The notes under the pieces: model-generated
Seen by the model: only the letters and a program-made list of their open reading frames with translations
The model's database searches: none
Told to the model about the DNA's origin: nothing
Origin: an uncultured Bacilli bacterium
GTDB lineage: Bacteria > Bacillota_I > Bacilli_A > RF39 > UBA660
Reading direction: 5' to 3'
NCBI GenBank assembly: GCA_934122395.1
Contig: CAKOWQ010000002.1
Span: 154,501-218,500, forward strand
Length of the DNA stretch: 64,000 bases
Translations under genes and position numbers: made by a program
Shown here: one piece after another, positions 63,004 through 64,000 of the stretch
Position numbering within the stretch: position 1 is the first letter of the stretch
Layout of the letters: each line of letters begins with the position of its first letter

Positions 63004-63545
63004 AAAGATGTAAATGGTGTAATTTAAATAATGATAAATATATTAGATATCATGATGAAGAATGGGGCGTTTTAAATAGTGATGATAGTTATCTCTTTGA
63101 AATGCTTATATTAGAATCTTTCCAAGCAGGACTCTCTTGGGAGTGCGTACTAAACAAAAGAGATGACTTCAGGATTGCATATGATAATTTTGAACTAGAT
63201 AAAGTTTGTAATTATGATGATCAAAAAATAGAAGAATTAGTTAATAATCCTAAAATTATTAGGAATAAATTAAAAATTAAAGCAAGTATTAACAATGCTA
63301 AAATTTTTAGAAAAATCCAATTAGAGTATGGTAGTTTTAATAATTATTTAATACAGTACACGAATAATAAAATATTTCACGAGATTAATAAAACTAGTTC
63401 TGAGTTATCAGATAAAATATCAAAAGATTTGATTAAAAGAGGAATGAGGTTTGTTGGTACTACTATTATTTACTCTTTTTTACAAGCGGTAGGGATAATT
63501 TATTCACATGATGAAGAATGCTTTTTATTTGTTGATTCTATTTGA
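63000..63545 (+). CDS. tag: DNA-3-methyladenine glycosylase I
   Basis: Excises 3-methyladenine from alkylated DNA. The 181-residue protein has MKRCKWCNLNN-KYIRYHDEEWG at the N-terminus (zinc Cys and His), LESFQAGLSWECVLNKRDDF and GMRFVGTTIIYSFLQAVGIIYSHDEEC in the C-terminal part, with the second His and Cys of the zinc site. It looks intact, unlike the two repair genes before it, and shares an ATGA overlap with the ogt remnant, so it was probably the last gene of an alkylation-repair operon. Confidence 0.93.
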   Translation: MKRCKWCNLNNDKYIRYHDEEWGVLNSDDSYLFEMLILESFQAGLSWECVLNKRDDFRIAYDNFELDKVCNYDDQKIEELVNNPKIIRNKLKIKASINNAKIFRKIQLEYGSFNNYLIQYTNNKIFHEINKTSSELSDKISKDLIKRGMRFVGTTIIYSFLQAVGIIYSHDEECFLFVDSI

Positions 63546-63577
63546 TATAATATAGTTAGAGAAATTAAGGAGGAAAT

Positions 63578-64000
63578 ATGGAAAAATCAAATGTATATTT
63601 TACTAGCGATATAAGTCCTGATTCTTTATTAAGAATATATGAAAAATTGAATATTAAATTAAATGATAAGGTAGGGGTAAAAATATCTACAGGTGAACCT
63701 GGAGGCCATAATTTTTTAAATCCATATTTGATAAAACCTTTAGTTTCTAAAATTAACGGTACAATAATAGAATGTTGTACTGCTTATGGAGGTAAAAGAC
63801 AAGATCCGAAAGATCATTGGCAAGCAATAAAGGATCATGGTTTTATGGATGTTGCTCCATGTGATATTATGGATGAATATGGTGAGTTTGAACTTCCTAT
63901 ATATGGTACTAAGCATTTAAAAAAGAACATTGTTGGAAAACATTTAAAAGATTATAATTCCATTTTGATGTTATCGCATTTTAAAGGACATCAAATGGGT
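63578..64000 (+). CDS. DUF362 domain protein (partial, runs off the window)
   Basis: The first 141 codons are present. The opening MEKSNVYFTSDISPDSLL, GVKISTGEPGGHNFLNPYLI, CCTAYGGKRQDPKDHW and MLSHFKGHQMG are typical of DUF362, a family linked to iron-sulfur proteins in anaerobes, often with C-terminal ferredoxin motifs that would lie beyond the window. AAGGAGG stands before the ATG, and TATAAT at 63546-63551 is a likely -10. Confidence 0.85.
   Translation, partial: MEKSNVYFTSDISPDSLLRIYEKLNIKLNDKVGVKISTGEPGGHNFLNPYLIKPLVSKINGTIIECCTAYGGKRQDPKDHWQAIKDHGFMDVAPCDIMDEYGEFELPIYGTKHLKKNIVGKHLKDYNSILMLSHFKGHQMG

Noticed and set aside
1..64000. CRISPR arrays, insertion sequences, rRNA or tRNA genes
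   Set aside because: Scanning found no spaced direct-repeat array, transposase, terminal inverted repeats flanking a gene, rRNA segment or tRNA.

Overview
The window is a very AT-rich chromosomal segment spanning a bacterial replication origin. It runs from the rpmH-rnpA-yidC-jag arm (minus strand, left edge) through oriC into the dnaA-dnaN-recF-gyrB-gyrA arm, and then about 50 kb of leading-strand housekeeping genes. Gene order follows the Bacillus subtilis origin region closely: tadA/SRP RNA/dnaX/ybaB/recR/bofA/holB/ricT/trmN6-like/rsmI, then pth/mfd/spoVT/metG/tatD/yabE/ksgA/yabG/veg/spoVG/yabP/yabQ, then the gdpP locus/rplI/dnaB/yycJ/rlmH. Further segments correspond to ywiB-argS, rpoE-prfA-prmC-spoIIR-mntP-fba-murA-rpmE, and ywzB-spoIIQ-spoIIID-mbl. 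I infer a low-GC Bacillota of class Bacilli, possibly one of the uncultured gut lineages near RF39/Erysipelotrichia. TGA is used as a stop and TGG as Trp, so the code is 11, not the mycoplasma code. Many sporulation genes (bofA, spoVT, yabG, spoVG, yabP, yabQ, spoIIR, spoIIQ, spoIIID, ricT) imply an endospore former.

Layout. 1-1.55 kb: jag (partial), yidC, rnpA, rpmH. 1.55-1.87 kb: oriC with DnaA boxes. 1.87-11.3 kb: replication genes, with a ComK-like competence regulator placed between dnaN and recF, then SRP RNA and tadA. 11.33-12.32 kb: a gene-free interval holding four ParB sites (parS), each followed within 2-7 nt by a DnaA box, plus two Noc-type palindromes; a third Noc palindrome lies inside dnaX. 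12.3-30.2 kb: dnaX to yabQ, including a methionine T-box in front of dut-metG. 30.3-37.8 kb: stand-alone DHH phosphoesterase, rplI, dnaB, a LysM/G5/M23 envelope protein, yycJ, rlmH, an alanine/sodium symporter and ung. 37.8-54 kb: LemA-like protein, pduL, a class A PBP, argS, rpoE, prfA, prmC, spoIIR, mntP, aldolase, murA, an SGNH hydrolase, L31, rpiB, spoIIQ, spoIIID, mbl and tagO.

54.1-57 kb: a complete agr-type peptide quorum-sensing system. agrA-agrC lies on the plus strand and is convergent with agrB-agrD on the minus strand; the 39-residue AgrD pheromone precursor is newly identified here. 57-60.7 kb: cold-shock protein, hibernation factor and secA. 60.9-64 kb: an accessory patch with a small Cys-rich protein, a protein of the thymine-hypermodification (HMUDK helical/aGPT-Pplase) family, decayed remnants of a DUF84 NTPase and an Ogt alkyltransferase joined in one frame, an intact 3-methyladenine glycosylase (tag), and the start of a DUF362 protein.

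As a whole, the window links replication initiation, chromosome segregation (parS, Noc sites) and three developmental or stress outputs: competence (ComK), sporulation and cell-density sensing (agr). The most notable items are the composite parS/DnaA-box elements, the ComK gene with an SD-sequestering leader in the origin cluster, the agr locus, and the base-modification/repair patch at the right end.
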